Below are positions 48,487 to 59,768 of a DNA stretch of 64,000 nt, in pieces. Within the stretch, counting starts at the first letter, position 1. Every line of letters starts with the position of its first letter. Under the pieces are notes generated by a model. It saw only the letters and a program-made list of their open reading frames with translations. It had not been told where the DNA came from and did not search any database. Where the stretch lies: NCBI GenBank assembly GCA_030998015.1, contig JARWMV010000234.1:1364001-1428000 (forward strand), given 5' to 3'. This DNA is from Ceratorhiza oryzae-sativae. Taxonomy: Eukaryota > Basidiomycota > Agaricomycetes > Cantharellales > Ceratobasidiaceae. The translations under genes and the position numbers were made by a program.

Positions 48487-49371
48487 ATGGTGAACCTACG
48501 CCGAGTTCAAAAGGTTAGTCTTAAATCAGCTTGCTCCGAGAAGAGACATTGAAATTACAATCAGGACTTGAAAGAAATCCAAGACAAACCGATCCATGTA
48601 AGATTGAGCCACAAGACAAGATGTAGGTTTAACGGCGGCTAACGTTTCACTCTAGGGGTTGGCCGTTGAGCCGGGCGAAGATAACATTTTGGTATGGAAC
48701 TGTACCATTAAAGCAGAGGTATGGGTTTACCCACACAAACTTGGAAGCAAAAATAGACCTTACGATACAGGATGGAAGCCCCTACAAGAAAGGCACATTC
48801 AAGTACAAGGTTGAGATTCCTGAAGAATACCCTTTTAAACCTCCAAAAGTGTGTAGCTGTCGAAATGGAGTTAATCCGGTTCAACTAAGCTCTCCACCAG
48901 GTTGTGTTCTCGACCAAGATCTACCACCCGGGTACGCATTTATCCCATCACTATGTAAATCTCTTGCCGACCTAACCTGTCTACCTCTAGGCATCAACGA
49001 AGAGGGTCAGATCTGTTTGCCAGTCCTGCGTGATGAGTGGAAACCAACAATGTCCATGCATGCCGGTACGTTTTGATGAACCCAGTGCCCATAATCGCGT
49101 TTCGGGTAATTACCGAACATAGTTTTGGCTACGATTTCCGAGAAAGTCAACAACCCAAGTCCAGATGACCCTTATGAACCAGAAATTGCTGCAGTAAGTT
49201 GGGTGTGAGGTGGCTTGTAGCGTCACTTGTGACATGGACCTTGATCTAGCAACTCAAAGACAACAAAGCACAGTTTCTCGCCAAGGCTCAGGAATGGACA
49301 AAGCAGTACGCCTCTTCCTCGAGTCTCGCCAACAATACTGACTGATGTTGTGTATTAGGTATGCAGTGTAA
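48487..49371 (+). CDS. Ubiquitin-conjugating enzyme E2, UBE2L3-like
   Basis: Eight exons assemble a UBC fold: MVNLRRVQK, DLKEIQDKPIH, NILVWNCTIKAEDGSPYKKG, VEIPEEYPFKPPK, VVFSTKIYHP, then GINEEGQICLPVLRDEWKP with the catalytic Cys. VNNPSPDDPYEPEIAAQLKD and AQEWTKQYAV follow. The order and the WKP motif resemble UBE2L3, which works with HECT and RBR ligases. The usual HPN reads HPG; the split codon falls at the intron, but the frame fixes Gly. The final junction gives QYAV; reading through the last intron would give a slightly longer tail instead. Introns canonical. Confidence 0.85.
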
Positions 49372-49515
49372 TGTGAACCAAACCGCCGATCTTATACATG
49401 TATCCCGAACACAATTACATAAATTCAAAAAAGAACAAGGAAAATCAATTACTACTGGTGTTTAGCTCTCAGATGCGGATATACAGTGGGTATACAGATC
49501 GAATAAATCTTGAGG

Positions 49516-52500
49516 TTACCAACGAGGTGGAGGTGCCTTCACAGCATAGCCGACAGTTCGCCCGGCTCCTTTACTCTCCTCCACACGAATGTCGAATGTC
49601 ACTCGCCTGTCCGCTGGTCTAGATCTACACTGGTATAGTTTCTTCGGCCCATTATGAATTTTTGTTTGAGCGGTTGGCCGTTTGTATCAGTTTGGAAGAT
49701 GGGTACCTAAATTCGTCTGGGTTAGGCGGGCTAATTGTGATAGATTTTAAATACTCATCACCATCGATTCGTCGGTATCTGCATAGTGCATGGTTTTATG
49801 AGGCCGGTCGGCAAGCATACCCACCATTGTCAAGACACCGACAGGAGGTCTAGTTTATGGGTTAGTGGACGATCCCATGGAGAAAAACCTGATCACTTAC
49901 GGTGTGTTCACAATTGCGCTTGTGACAACCTGAAAATATGTGAATAGACCCTCTCAAAAGTCAAGCATTGAGCTCACATTCAGCATGTATCGATGGTCAG
50001 CTGCAGGTTCAACTGCCCGTGCCTTGCCCCGCACCAAGGTCATGAAGTACCCGACAGCCGCGCAGTGGACATCTCCGCTGAGGAAGGTGATCCGTACGTG
50101 GCGATTGCGTGCGTACTCCTGTACCCTCTCTACAAACAAATTTCTCTCTTTCTGTGTGGCATGTCAGAACTAGCTTTTGTTATTGAATGAACACCAAAAA
50201 GGACCTTGTGGCTCTTGGCTGTCCAATGGTCGTTCAGGTCGTCCAGTAGCTCGGCTATGAACACACACATGTGCTAAGCGTTAAGCTTGGCGCGACAAAA
50301 CGAATTGGCTTACGATCTTTGTTAAATTTATTGACGAAGCCTGATAATCCCAACGACCCCTTTTGAGCCAAACTTGTGAGGCTAATCGAGAGCTCAGGTA
50401 CACAGTAGATTTAACAAACCGACCATTAACTCACGGATTGAACTTTGATTCCAGGGCAGTCCTGACATTATGATGAGAATGGGTGGTGGCAGACTATTTT
50501 GTGCGACCTACTCGAGGAAGTTCATCCTAGGATATGCAATCGGGATACCTATGCGTTAAATTTGTACCATTAGCTAAAGCATAGGCTGATTTGTTCTACT
50601 AACCCAGCTGAATGATTACATGCTCCACTCCGGGAGGTAGCTGATTCAGGTGCCAAAACACCCGCTGGTATGTCGTTGGACTACATACAAGGTCTTTCCT
50701 CCGCTCTGCACTACATAAACCGTTTAATGAGCCGGTTTTAACGAATGTGACTTGACACGTACCGGCAATCCAGCAACAACATCCAGACCTTAGGGCCCAT
50801 ATAGGTCAGCAAGCTATGTGATGGGGCAGGTATCCACGGCCCATCGCCTCCTATTATCATCGATTTATTGGTGTGACTCCGAGGGTTTGGATTAACCCCA
50901 TCAACCTCGTCTAACACCTTTGTGTTAGCGAGCTCGATAACGTGTGAATTGATGCCACTCACCAACAACAAACCACTGGAATAAGAGGAAAAAGAAGTAT
51001 CCGCGCGACCCGATTCTAATGATTTGCACTGTTCAGAACATAGCCCACAAATCCAGTAGGAGAAACCTACGTTCTGAAGATAGGTGATAACTGAAGATCA
51101 TCGGGATCTTAAAGGCTATAAGAGTGATGGTATGATCGATTGGGACCGTACTTACAGCTGCCAAACCCGTCGATAAGATCGTGATCGTCAAGCATGTTGA
51201 CCATCGGTCTCGTCTCTGCGAGTCAGTGCTTGGCACACTGGCGAATTCTTTGTGCTAGCTTACATAGAACTATTAGCCTTAGCAAAGGATCCGTTGCGGA
51301 ATACAAGACAATAATGACTGAAATAGAATCTGGTGTTGACGATTAGCATACAATCAAGCCATGATAATGAATATAGGGTCGAACCTATCTATCGCTTTTG
51401 CGATCTCATCGGTGAGCGCAGCTGCTATTTTCTCCTTAGGAGTTTTGAGAGAAACGTAGCCCTGTAGCTCCGGTTCGCGCATTAATCTGGAGGTGAAATT
51501 GAGGTCAATTTCATTGGTGTGTATAGGCACTCACGCATCACAGTAAATCTGGTCACCTCCACCGACCAAGGCATGATAGGGTTTTTCCGCGTGCTTCTCG
51601 AGCAAGTCTGTCCACAGCGGGTCGAATCCACTCGCATGACCCGGTCCGCGAAAGTCGTCGGGGTTGACGCCTGCGCTGAACCCATTGCTATTTGCCCCGG
51701 TCAGTAGAGCGACAAGCGCCGTTGACTCCAACTCACCAGGAATGGGCAGCCCATCGCAGGTTTTGGTTTATCCCGGGGACAAAAAACTCAATTTCCTGCC
51801 CCATATTAACACGATATCGCACCCCCATCTCCTCGGGGCCGAGCGGTATCTCTATCAAAAACCGCCAAAACGTAAACGACCCAGAACCACCTTGGTACAC
51901 CCATATCTCTTGCCCAGGGATGTCGGTCTGTTGCGCGGCGGCAGAAGGTTGAAACTTGCTCGGCGGAACCGGCTGGAAGGCATGTGGTTCGGAGGGGTAC
52001 GGGATAGGTGGTGGCATGCCAGGGGCGACTGGAGGTAGGGTCATCGGTGAGGGTTCGCTGCTCAACGATTGGTTCCGTTTGTGTGTCGTATCTCGCACAT
52101 GTGAGGGCCTGAACGGATCCCATTCAACGTGAAGCATTGGGTGAGGATCGTATTGGCTCCCAGAGTCTGCGGTCACGACCATCACCCCACCATACCAAAT
52201 CCCACCGACTACCGAGTCGTAACGCAATAGCGGTCCGCACATAAGTTGAAGGTGGGGCCTCATACGTGGTATTTCCTATATTGCTCAGAACGTTCGACCG
52301 CACTCAAAGGAGGGGCGGGGCTAATTGATCCTTGAGCATGTCCTGGAAAAGAAAGCGGTTGGAGACAGGGGCAATGTACAGAGTTTGGAAGGGACCCACC
52401 CGTGTCCAACGTCGGCATGGGTATCTTGAGATCAGGCTAACCCAGAGTGCGTCAATTGGCGACTCTTACTCCTTTGATGTTTATTTCACGTACCACCCAT

Positions 52501-52699
52501 GCTGGCGGATGATGATAGTTCGGCTCACTGTAGCTGCGATCGACCAAACTGTCAAAGACAGAAAAAACGTTAGAGGATCGTTGACATACCCATGCTGCGA
52601 TGGCCCCGGTATCGGAAAACCCCCTTGATCCATATTCATAGGCACCCCACCGTATGCCTGCCCCTGGGCTTGAAATCCTCCCACCCACGGCTCATTCAT
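49516..52699 (-). CDS. PhoD-like metallophosphoesterase domain protein
   Basis: The start is MNEPWVGGFQAQGQAYGGVP, a Gly/Pro/Gln-rich leader without a signal peptide. The N-terminal domain includes HLQLMCGPLLRYDSV and GGIWYGGVMVVTAD. The metal-binding catalytic blocks are LVGGGDQIYCD, DDHDLIDGFGSYPD and TFLSGDVHCAAVG. Later exons give VLTMVGMLADRPHKTMHYAD, then VPIFQTDTNGQPLKQKFIMG and RVTFDIRVEESKGAGRTVGY, ending KAPPPRW. This matches fungal PhoD-like phosphatase proteins, probably intracellular; the substrate is unknown. More than ten short introns. One acceptor near 49690 skips an in-frame stop. The internal exon list is not complete in my reading. Confidence 0.82.
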
Positions 52700-53164
52700 C
52701 CTTGTCGTCGAATGAAGATATTAAAGGACATTGTGGATGCAGCGAGCTAACAAAACTCACGGTTGCACCGTCTCCACCCCCATATACCTGCCATCGTACC
52801 CATGTTGAGGATTATTATAATAATAGGCATCTTGCTAGATTCGCCTGGTGTTAATATCCATTGATTGTATGTATCCGCTATGTCGCGCACCTTGGCCGCG
52901 CGTTTCCTTGCGTGGAATCCTGGCTCGTCCATGGGGTAGCAACAACAAGAGGGGACTGAAAAAATAACCCGGGTGGTGGAGCCTAAAATATGGTCGCGCG
53001 GCAAGGAGACAGAGAAGATCGTGTGTGTACAAGCCCACAGCATGCCGTAATAAATTACAGTTGATCGGGGCTGATGCCACGCCAAGCGTCTCTCAATTAG
53101 ATGATTTTATATTCCATTTGTGCTGTGACTGTATACAAATCAAGATCGTATTTATACAATCTCG
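52700..53164. other. Intergenic
   Basis: This 465-bp spacer separates the PhoD-like start from the CAP stop. No supported gene. Confidence 0.4.
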
Positions 53165-55137
53165 TTAGCCTGAGTGTTCTACAATGGTCGTGACAAGCTT
53201 TCCATTCTGAACCACCGTACGGAGCATCTCTGGTACGGCACGCTCGACAAATATACCTTCCTCTTCACCTTCTTCCGGTATACTCACGTTGATGGCACTG
53301 CACTTGGCCGTAATTATCTCAACATCGAGGCACTGCTTTGATAGGTAGACCTGACCGGAATCGGAATTGTCAATCTGGATGGTCGGGCAAACCCCAGTGA
53401 TCTGAACCGTAAACGAGGGCGAGGATGTAACCGCAAGGCTCGCGATCAGAGAATCAACGAGCACAGATGTTTTCTTGCAGTTTACTAGCCAGCATATTTA
53501 GGTTAGTGGTACCGTCGAACCGATAGTCGCCGACATGCTCACCAAGGGTAACCGTATTGATCTTGCCCTTGATCTGAATAGTCGTATTCTTGCAGTTGAA
53601 AATGTTCACCACATGGGATAATTCGGTGTTTTCTACAATCACGTTATTGTCGTTTTCGTAATTTTCCTATATGGAATTTAGCAACACGTGGAACAATCAG
53701 TCCAAGCACCTCACAATCGCCCACTTGACTCCAGAAAGTTCCATTTTTGGAGGCTTCTTGGCCGACAACGATGCAGGCTTGAGCGGTTTAGACGGCTTCT
53801 TCCCTGTCAAGCAGACACATCCATCAGCTACTGCCCGAAAACCAAACGCCCAAATGTACCTGGCGAGCTCGAATGAGGAACCGTGCCCGAGGCACGCAGC
53901 GCAGGGTTCTTGTGTGTCATCTCATCCTTGTTCACCTTGCGCAAACCTTTGGTGACTTCCTCTCCCCTATTCAGCTCTGCAAACACCGCGATACACCGGT
54001 TGCGGCCGGCGCAGAAGGGGCAGGTGCTCCAAGATCGGCCGGTGGCGGGGGAGGTGGTGGAGGCGGTGGAGGCGGTGCACCAGCAGCAGGAGCGGGACCG
54101 CCCGAATTGGCCTTGAATTGAGTCGCGTCCCCACCCTGAAGAAATAGTGAGAAACGATTCTTTTTGGGCAGTCGGATGTGTTCACCTTGGGGTTCCAGGT
54201 CAGGCCAGTTGTATGATGCTCGATAACGTATTTCTTGAGTTCATCCAACAGAGCAAGGAAACCGCGAACCCAATCGACGTGTTTTGAGTCCCTACGGTAA
54301 TGAAGCCTTAGAGCGAGTCCGAGTGTAGAAGTGCTACACATACTTTTCCTTGTACTCTTTCACAACGCGATTCCCGTAAAAGGAAGCAGCATCGCGGATC
54401 TCTCCCACATAGGGTGCCGGCTTGGGAGACTAAAACCGACAAGACGCGTCTCGTTTAGTGCATACACAAGGTCAATAGCCATTGAGCTACTGACGATTGT
54501 CACCCATCCGACGGCAGGAACGCCCTCGGCTAATGTAAAGAAGTGGTTGCTCAGATCACGCTCCTTCCTATACTTGTCTTTGATAGCACCGATTGCCTCA
54601 ATATCGGCCTGAAGGGGCCCAAGCATGGTCATGAATGCAGCATCTGAAGGCTTCGCACATGCCGACGCGCACTGAAGCAATCCTCTAAGGTTGCGGAAAA
54701 GCTTGCCGACCAGTTCTGACTGTATATGATATCAATAGGATGTTGATATCGTTTATTTCGTGTCATACCTGCTCCTGAACAGGCCCGCCAATCTCGGTTG
54801 CGAGTTTCAGGAAGGGCTCGAGCTTGCCCGTAGTAATCATCTCATCATAGGCTATGACACTACGTGAATCCTCAACTGGAGCTGGTGCGGGAGCGGGAGT
54901 CGGAGCTGCAGCCGCAGCTGGAGCGGTCGACGCGCGTGCACCAGCTGGATGAGCCGATGGCGCGTCGAGGGTTTGCTTTAAATTGGTCGCAGAGCTCTGT
55001 GCAAGTGCAATGTCTTCTAGCCGAGACGTCGCAGCTTCAAGCCTGAAATTTCGTTAGAACACGATTTAAATGGTATTTGGATAGCCTCACCGCTTGATGA
55101 TTGTCGCGAGCGAATTGAGACCTTGGGCGTTGGACAT
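53165..55137 (-). CDS. SRV2: Adenylyl cyclase-associated protein CAP/Srv2, with one frame break
   Basis: It links cAMP signalling and actin turnover. The start MSNAQGLNSLATIIKRLEAA carries the coiled-coil cyclase-binding segment. The helical folded domain includes LFRNLRGLLQCASACAKPSD and DFG-free helices to GFLALLDELKKYVIEHHTTG. A stretch of about 11 prolines follows, then VFAELNRGEEVTKGLRKVNK (WH2-like) and the C-terminal beta-helix (KWAIENYENDNN, VVNIFNCKNTTIQIKGKIN). It ends KLVTTIVEHSG. The frame shifts between PAATG and VFAELNRG near 53988-53992; one missing base restores it, and no intron is possible there. Divergent from SHR3, 135 bp apart. Confidence 0.9.
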
Positions 55138-55272
55138 GCTGGTTGTGGAGACGGAAACGGAATTGGAAACGCGAGGAACCGGCGCTTGATATCAATTGGC
55201 AACTGGTGGGAATGAGCATGTGATTCTGCCACACCCATCATCGCTGGCGGTGCTACTCTTATACACGACAAC

Positions 55273-56076
55273 ATGGGCGTACGAGCTGCGTTGGCCGTCT
55301 GCGGGACATCTTTTTTGTTGGGTAAGTTCAATGAAATATATTCGTTCAATTGCTCATGGGCATCTTAGGCACTTTGAGCACGCACTGGATCGCTGATTGG
55401 GGCACGCTATGGCAGCTGCCGCTCACCGATGCCCATGTCCGTACTTCGGCATCCTACTACCATATACTTTCATCGATGCCGTCGACCTTGAAAGGTGTTC
55501 CCGTAGCTGTCTCTGGTTTCGGTGGAATTGCCCTGCTGTGGAGCTTTTGGGACGGACGGGCTGGGAACTTGATGTTTGATGGGGCAAGCATTTGTGAGTT
55601 AATTTTCAAGACCAGCTGTCACATTGCCCCAAACTAAACGTGTCACTAGTTCTCTATACATGCGCGGTATTTGTATACGGATACTCTGTCATTCCTAGTG
55701 GGTACTAAGCTCGGGTCCCAGAATGAAAGACTAAGCACCCTCCGCAGACCTCATTCAGCTCTCTGAGCCCCTACCCTTGGAGTCGGCCGCCTTTCCTGAA
55801 CCATCCAGACAGTCCACCGTTGCTCTTGCTTCGTCTCATCTCGTGTGCAGCGTCGTTCTCACCGGAGTGCTTATTCTTCAAGCTGCGCGCTACTGGGTCG
55901 AGTCTCCTGATGGAGAGGGTGAAGAGTGGGGAGCCGAGGAAGTTTCAGCACCTGAAATCAGGCCATCCCGACGACACAGTGCAGGCGAACAAGAAGAACG
56001 CCCGTCCCCCCGCGCTAGCTCTTCCCCCAGCATTCGAAAGAGAGACGGGAGCCTTCGCCGAAAAGCTCGAAAATAA
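55273..56076 (+). CDS. SHR3: SHR3-type ER chaperone for amino-acid permeases
   Basis: It is an ER membrane protein that prevents aggregation of amino-acid permeases during folding. Four exons give MGVRAALAVCGTSFLLG, then TLSTHWIADWGTLWQLPLTD, SASYYHILSSMPSTLK, GVPVAVSGFGGIALLWSFWD, DGASIFLYTCAVFVYGYSVI and NLIQLSEPL. The fourth helix is followed by a charged, Ser/Arg-rich cytosolic tail ending RRKARK, a possible dilysine-like ER retrieval context. The THWIADW and LPLTD motifs are family signatures. Introns canonical and short. Confidence 0.9.
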
Positions 56077-56304
56077 TCTACAAAAAAATTCGAGACAATT
56101 TTTTCGTGGTTTTGTGTCCTGTCCCGTGTCGTTGTTGTACAAGTAGCATTAGCCCTTTTGTTGTTGTTGCCCAAGCACCTACAGATGTATCTATCATTCA
56201 ACATGATGATCCCCGACCGGAGAGTGCCACGCCAACACCAACCCTGCTGGACACGCGACCGTTGTTTGTCACACATCTACCGTAACGACCACGTACGGCT
56301 CACG

Positions 56305-57985
56305 ATGTCGGCTCGGTCTGCCCCAAGCACACGATCAACTCGCCGGTCGACCCCACACGCATCGTTGCCTCGCACGGCACCAAGTGTGACCCCGCCGACG
56401 ACCGAGACCAAGTTACCACCAGCCGCCACGACTCAGCCCCGAGCTTTACATCATCAGCCATACGGAACGCCATACCAACCTTCTGCATCGACATATCCTA
56501 AATTCTTGCCTCTTTCGGAGACTGCGAAGCTCCAAGCTGGGTTTTTCGCACAGGGGCTGTTGGACGCGAATCGTTGGGACCGGGTTGCAAGGATAGTCAT
56601 CGAGTGAGTACCGCGTCGATCCTTGTACCTTTACCTCATCTTAGCCACCACTTGACAGAGACGCCGAAGTGCGTTCAAACGGTCAGTGAACCGAGACATG
56701 TGAATCAACAAAACTAACTCGACATGCAGTATTTAAATCCCTGCTGCTCAACTCGCTCTCTCTCGCGTCCATCTACACGCTCGACCTCATATTCGTTCCT
56801 CTTCTCGCAAGTAAACAGGATCGATGGCTACATAGAAACTTTGGCTCGCTCTACACGGTGTTTTGGCTACTCCCCGTGATCGGGGTCTCTCTTTATTTGA
56901 ATGTAAGTGAGTATAGGCCGAAGCTCGACACGGACCGACTTGTCTTGACTATCGACTTTCATAGAGCTCATTCTCTAGCTCGATAGCAAAGAAGACGTTC
57001 CAGCTTCAACACGGACGCAGCGCCACCCCGGCCGCAGGAGGATTCAGCGGGCAAGCCTCCGTCAATCGACCGATCTGATCCATTTGCTCATCCCCTTATA
57101 CAGAATGATAAATGCAATTGCAACTTCGGCATATCGCTTCATCCTCATTTTCTCCTCGATGTTCATCTCGCTCGTCTTGTCATACATCCCCATCCTCGGA
57201 CCCACAGTGGCGTTTATATTCGTATGCTGGATTGACGCGTGAGCGACGGATTCTCACACTCTCCCTTGGCTCTTTCTAATGATCACATAGGTTTTACTGC
57301 TTCGAGTGAGCATCCGAATTCAAGACGATACGAATGTTCAACTGATGACGGGGCATTGGCAGATTCATGTGGATCGCCAGGGGAATGAGGCTAAGCGAAC
57401 GTGTGAGACATGAAGAAGAACGATGGGCGTATTTCCTCGCCTTTGGTAAGCCATTGCTCGACACTGGTCTGATTGTGTGCCCACAAGCATGTCACAATAG
57501 GCCTTCCATCCACTGCCATGTGCATGAGTGGCTCGAGCCTCGCAAATGCAGCTGTATTTGCTCTTGTCTATCCTGCCGTAGGTCACACGTCTCTTGATTG
57601 CTTCTTGCGCTCACCTCGCGATACGCAGTATATAATCATGGCCATGTACGCCAACCCCAAGCCAGACAATCCATACCAACCTCTCCCACCAGCTGAATAC
57701 GACACCAACCTAGAACCCGTATTCCCTTCGCCGTTTATTCCTATCCGAATCCCATTCTTTGCCCCTGTCATTTGGCTCAACGATCAAGTTGCACACGCGC
57801 TAGATTTCACGACGGGAGGAAAGAGAACAAGGCGGGCAAGTCCGACTCATGCTGTCAGTGGAATGGAAGGCATTGAGAAGGTGTTGGGTACCGAGGGAGA
57901 CAAGGGCCGGGGCTCAGAGTGCGCAATAAGAAATTGGACTGAGAAAGAGGCAGAAAGCTCAGCCAAAGCTCGCCCATTCTATTGA
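56305..57985 (+). CDS. EI24-like ER membrane protein
   Basis: An etoposide-induced 2.4 homologue. A Ser/Thr/Pro-rich leader (MSARSAPSTRSTRRSTPHAS) precedes membrane helices (SIYTLDLIFVPLLAS, VFWLLPVIGVSLYLN, AIATSAYRFILIFSSMFISL, PILGPTVAFIFVCWIDAFYC). The conserved EI24 block is FEFMWIARGMRLSERVRHEE, then ERWAYFLAFGLPS and FALVYPAYIIMAMYANPKP. The intron 57051-57103 seems to use a GC donor (GCGG|GCAAGC); reading through meets a stop at about 57078. EI24 proteins act in ER and autophagy; fungal roles are less defined. The C-terminus overlaps SEN34 by 27 bp tail to tail. Confidence 0.82.
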
Positions 57986-59041
57986 GTAGTACGATACATC
58001 TCCTGTATCGTCGTCGTATCCGCACAACAGATGTACTTTTTTAGTTGCTGTACCCAGTCGTCCGAATGCAACAATGTCCATTGGACGGATGGGAGATGTT
58101 TTCGAGGGGTGGACTGTGGCGACGAAATGTGAATGAAAGCGTAATGGATCGCCTGGATCCGGTGTGATCATCAGCTCAAATGTGGTAAGGGGACGAATAC
58201 TGACCTGGGTAGACGAGATAGTTGCCTCCAAATTTGATTCCAGGTCCAAGATAATTGCCCTTTTCCCATAAATCTCGAAACACGGCGCATTCGGCTCGTT
58301 CTTTCTCGTCAGAGGGATACACCCATATCCCGGCCTCGCGTGCTTGAGAAATAGTATGGTATACTTTGGCATTGAACCACGGCAGGGAGGAAGACTCGCT
58401 CGGGACGTGAACCGTATGCGTCTGGTGTGACTCGGTCGGGGCAGTTTGCTGCGAGTCGGTCGATACGGGAATAAGCTCTTCCCCCTCTGCTCGAGGTTGT
58501 TGCTGCTTCGCAGCCTTTCTCGCCTCGCGTTTCTTTTGCGCCTTGTCGCTCGTGTCTATTTTAGCTGCTGCACGGGCGGCTGCGTCGTCTCGCTCTTTGA
58601 GCTCTTGTGCGATGGACGCCTTGCGCGCTTCGACCCACGCTTCGAGTTGGTCGTGGGTCGGCTGGGAGTGGGACTGAGCGTCGTCTACTATGTATGCGTT
58701 GCCTGTGCACGAGGATTGGATCAAATGCACAATAGGGGGAACAGGGCTCGGTACCTGTGTCCACAAGAGTGGCGACTTCCTCGGGGAGTAAAGTCAGAGG
58801 CACGCCAAGGAACACATTCTGCTGAGAGATCGAGGGCAGTGTTCCGGTCAACGTGCCGCAGATCCTATATTCCGTGCGCAGGGTGGCAATGTCTACGGTC
58901 CGCACCCACAGAAGCGAACGAACAAAAGTACGGGCCGCCAGTCTTTCACCTCCAAGTCCGAAAAAACTGCTTCGACTCACCATCGACTGACCAGACATAG
59001 GCGACCCGATTAGAGACGTGGAGTGGAATCTTTCGGGACAT
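57959..59041 (-). CDS. SEN34: tRNA-splicing endonuclease catalytic subunit SEN34
   Basis: It cleaves the 3' splice site of intron-containing pre-tRNAs. The start is MSRKIPLHVSNRVAYVWSVD. The N-terminal domain reads YRICGTLTGTLP and VPLTLLPEEVATLVDTG, followed by an Ala/Lys/Arg-rich linker (KAQKKREARKAAKQQQ). The nuclease domain contains VFRDLWEKGNYLGPGIKFGG, the catalytic Tyr in NYLVYPG, His in LRFHSHFVA and Lys in ATKKVHLL, and ends YSIEWASFG. Three or four canonical introns. The last 27 bp overlap the end of the EI24-like gene on the other strand. Confidence 0.92.
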
Positions 59042-59768
59042 GGTCTACCCGTGTGGACAGGTTAATATCGGGCGCTGATTCGCCCGGTGTATGCGGAACG
59101 CGAGGGTCGGGTGAGGACCGATTGACGCCCGTGTTCCTTTTTTTGCGGTGGCTGACAAAGGTCGGCTCGACGCGCCGGAGGAGCGATCCGACAAGTAATG
59201 CGCTGAAATACAGCGCGTGTCGTGTTCGCGTCCGCGCGAATGTTGGTGAAGCGCGCCGGTGGGCCTCCTGGATGATGTCACGGATGAGGCAGATGGACGT
59301 ATATGAATGATTTATTCGACAGTTTTTTTTTTCGGGTGCGCATATATATATGCTGGATGGGTTTCAGCGTGATTCCCGAGGTGGCGGAGATCAGACAGGG
59401 CGGGAAATAGTGTACGGTTTCAGAAAGGAAATGTTGAAGCAGTTGTTGCGGATCGAGACCCTGTTGGGTCAACAAAACGCGGCGCGTGCACGAGACCGGT
59501 TGTTCGTTCTCTCTGCTCTCTTTCGATAGGTGAGTGCTCATTTGGCGGCGGCGACGAGTGGGGCTGAATCGGGATCTAGCTCGACGGTGGGCTCGTGGGC
59601 TGTGGACGTCGGTAGCGGGACTCCTTTCTGTGCTTCGTCACACGCGATTCATTACCTAGGGCTGATTGTTTTTTTCCCACTGGGTGATCTTCACTAAGCC
59701 CCAGCACCTGCCATAAAAGCACGGACTAGCTGCCTAGCATCCCCCGATCCATCATTGTCTAGGCCAAC
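59042..59768. other. Divergent promoter SEN34 / CDC25
   Basis: This 727-bp spacer contains a run of nine T near 59322 and a TATATATATA stretch near 59343-59352. A CATAAAAGC element lies about 55 bp before the CDC25 start (near 59712) and could act as TATA. No gene supported. Confidence 0.45.
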
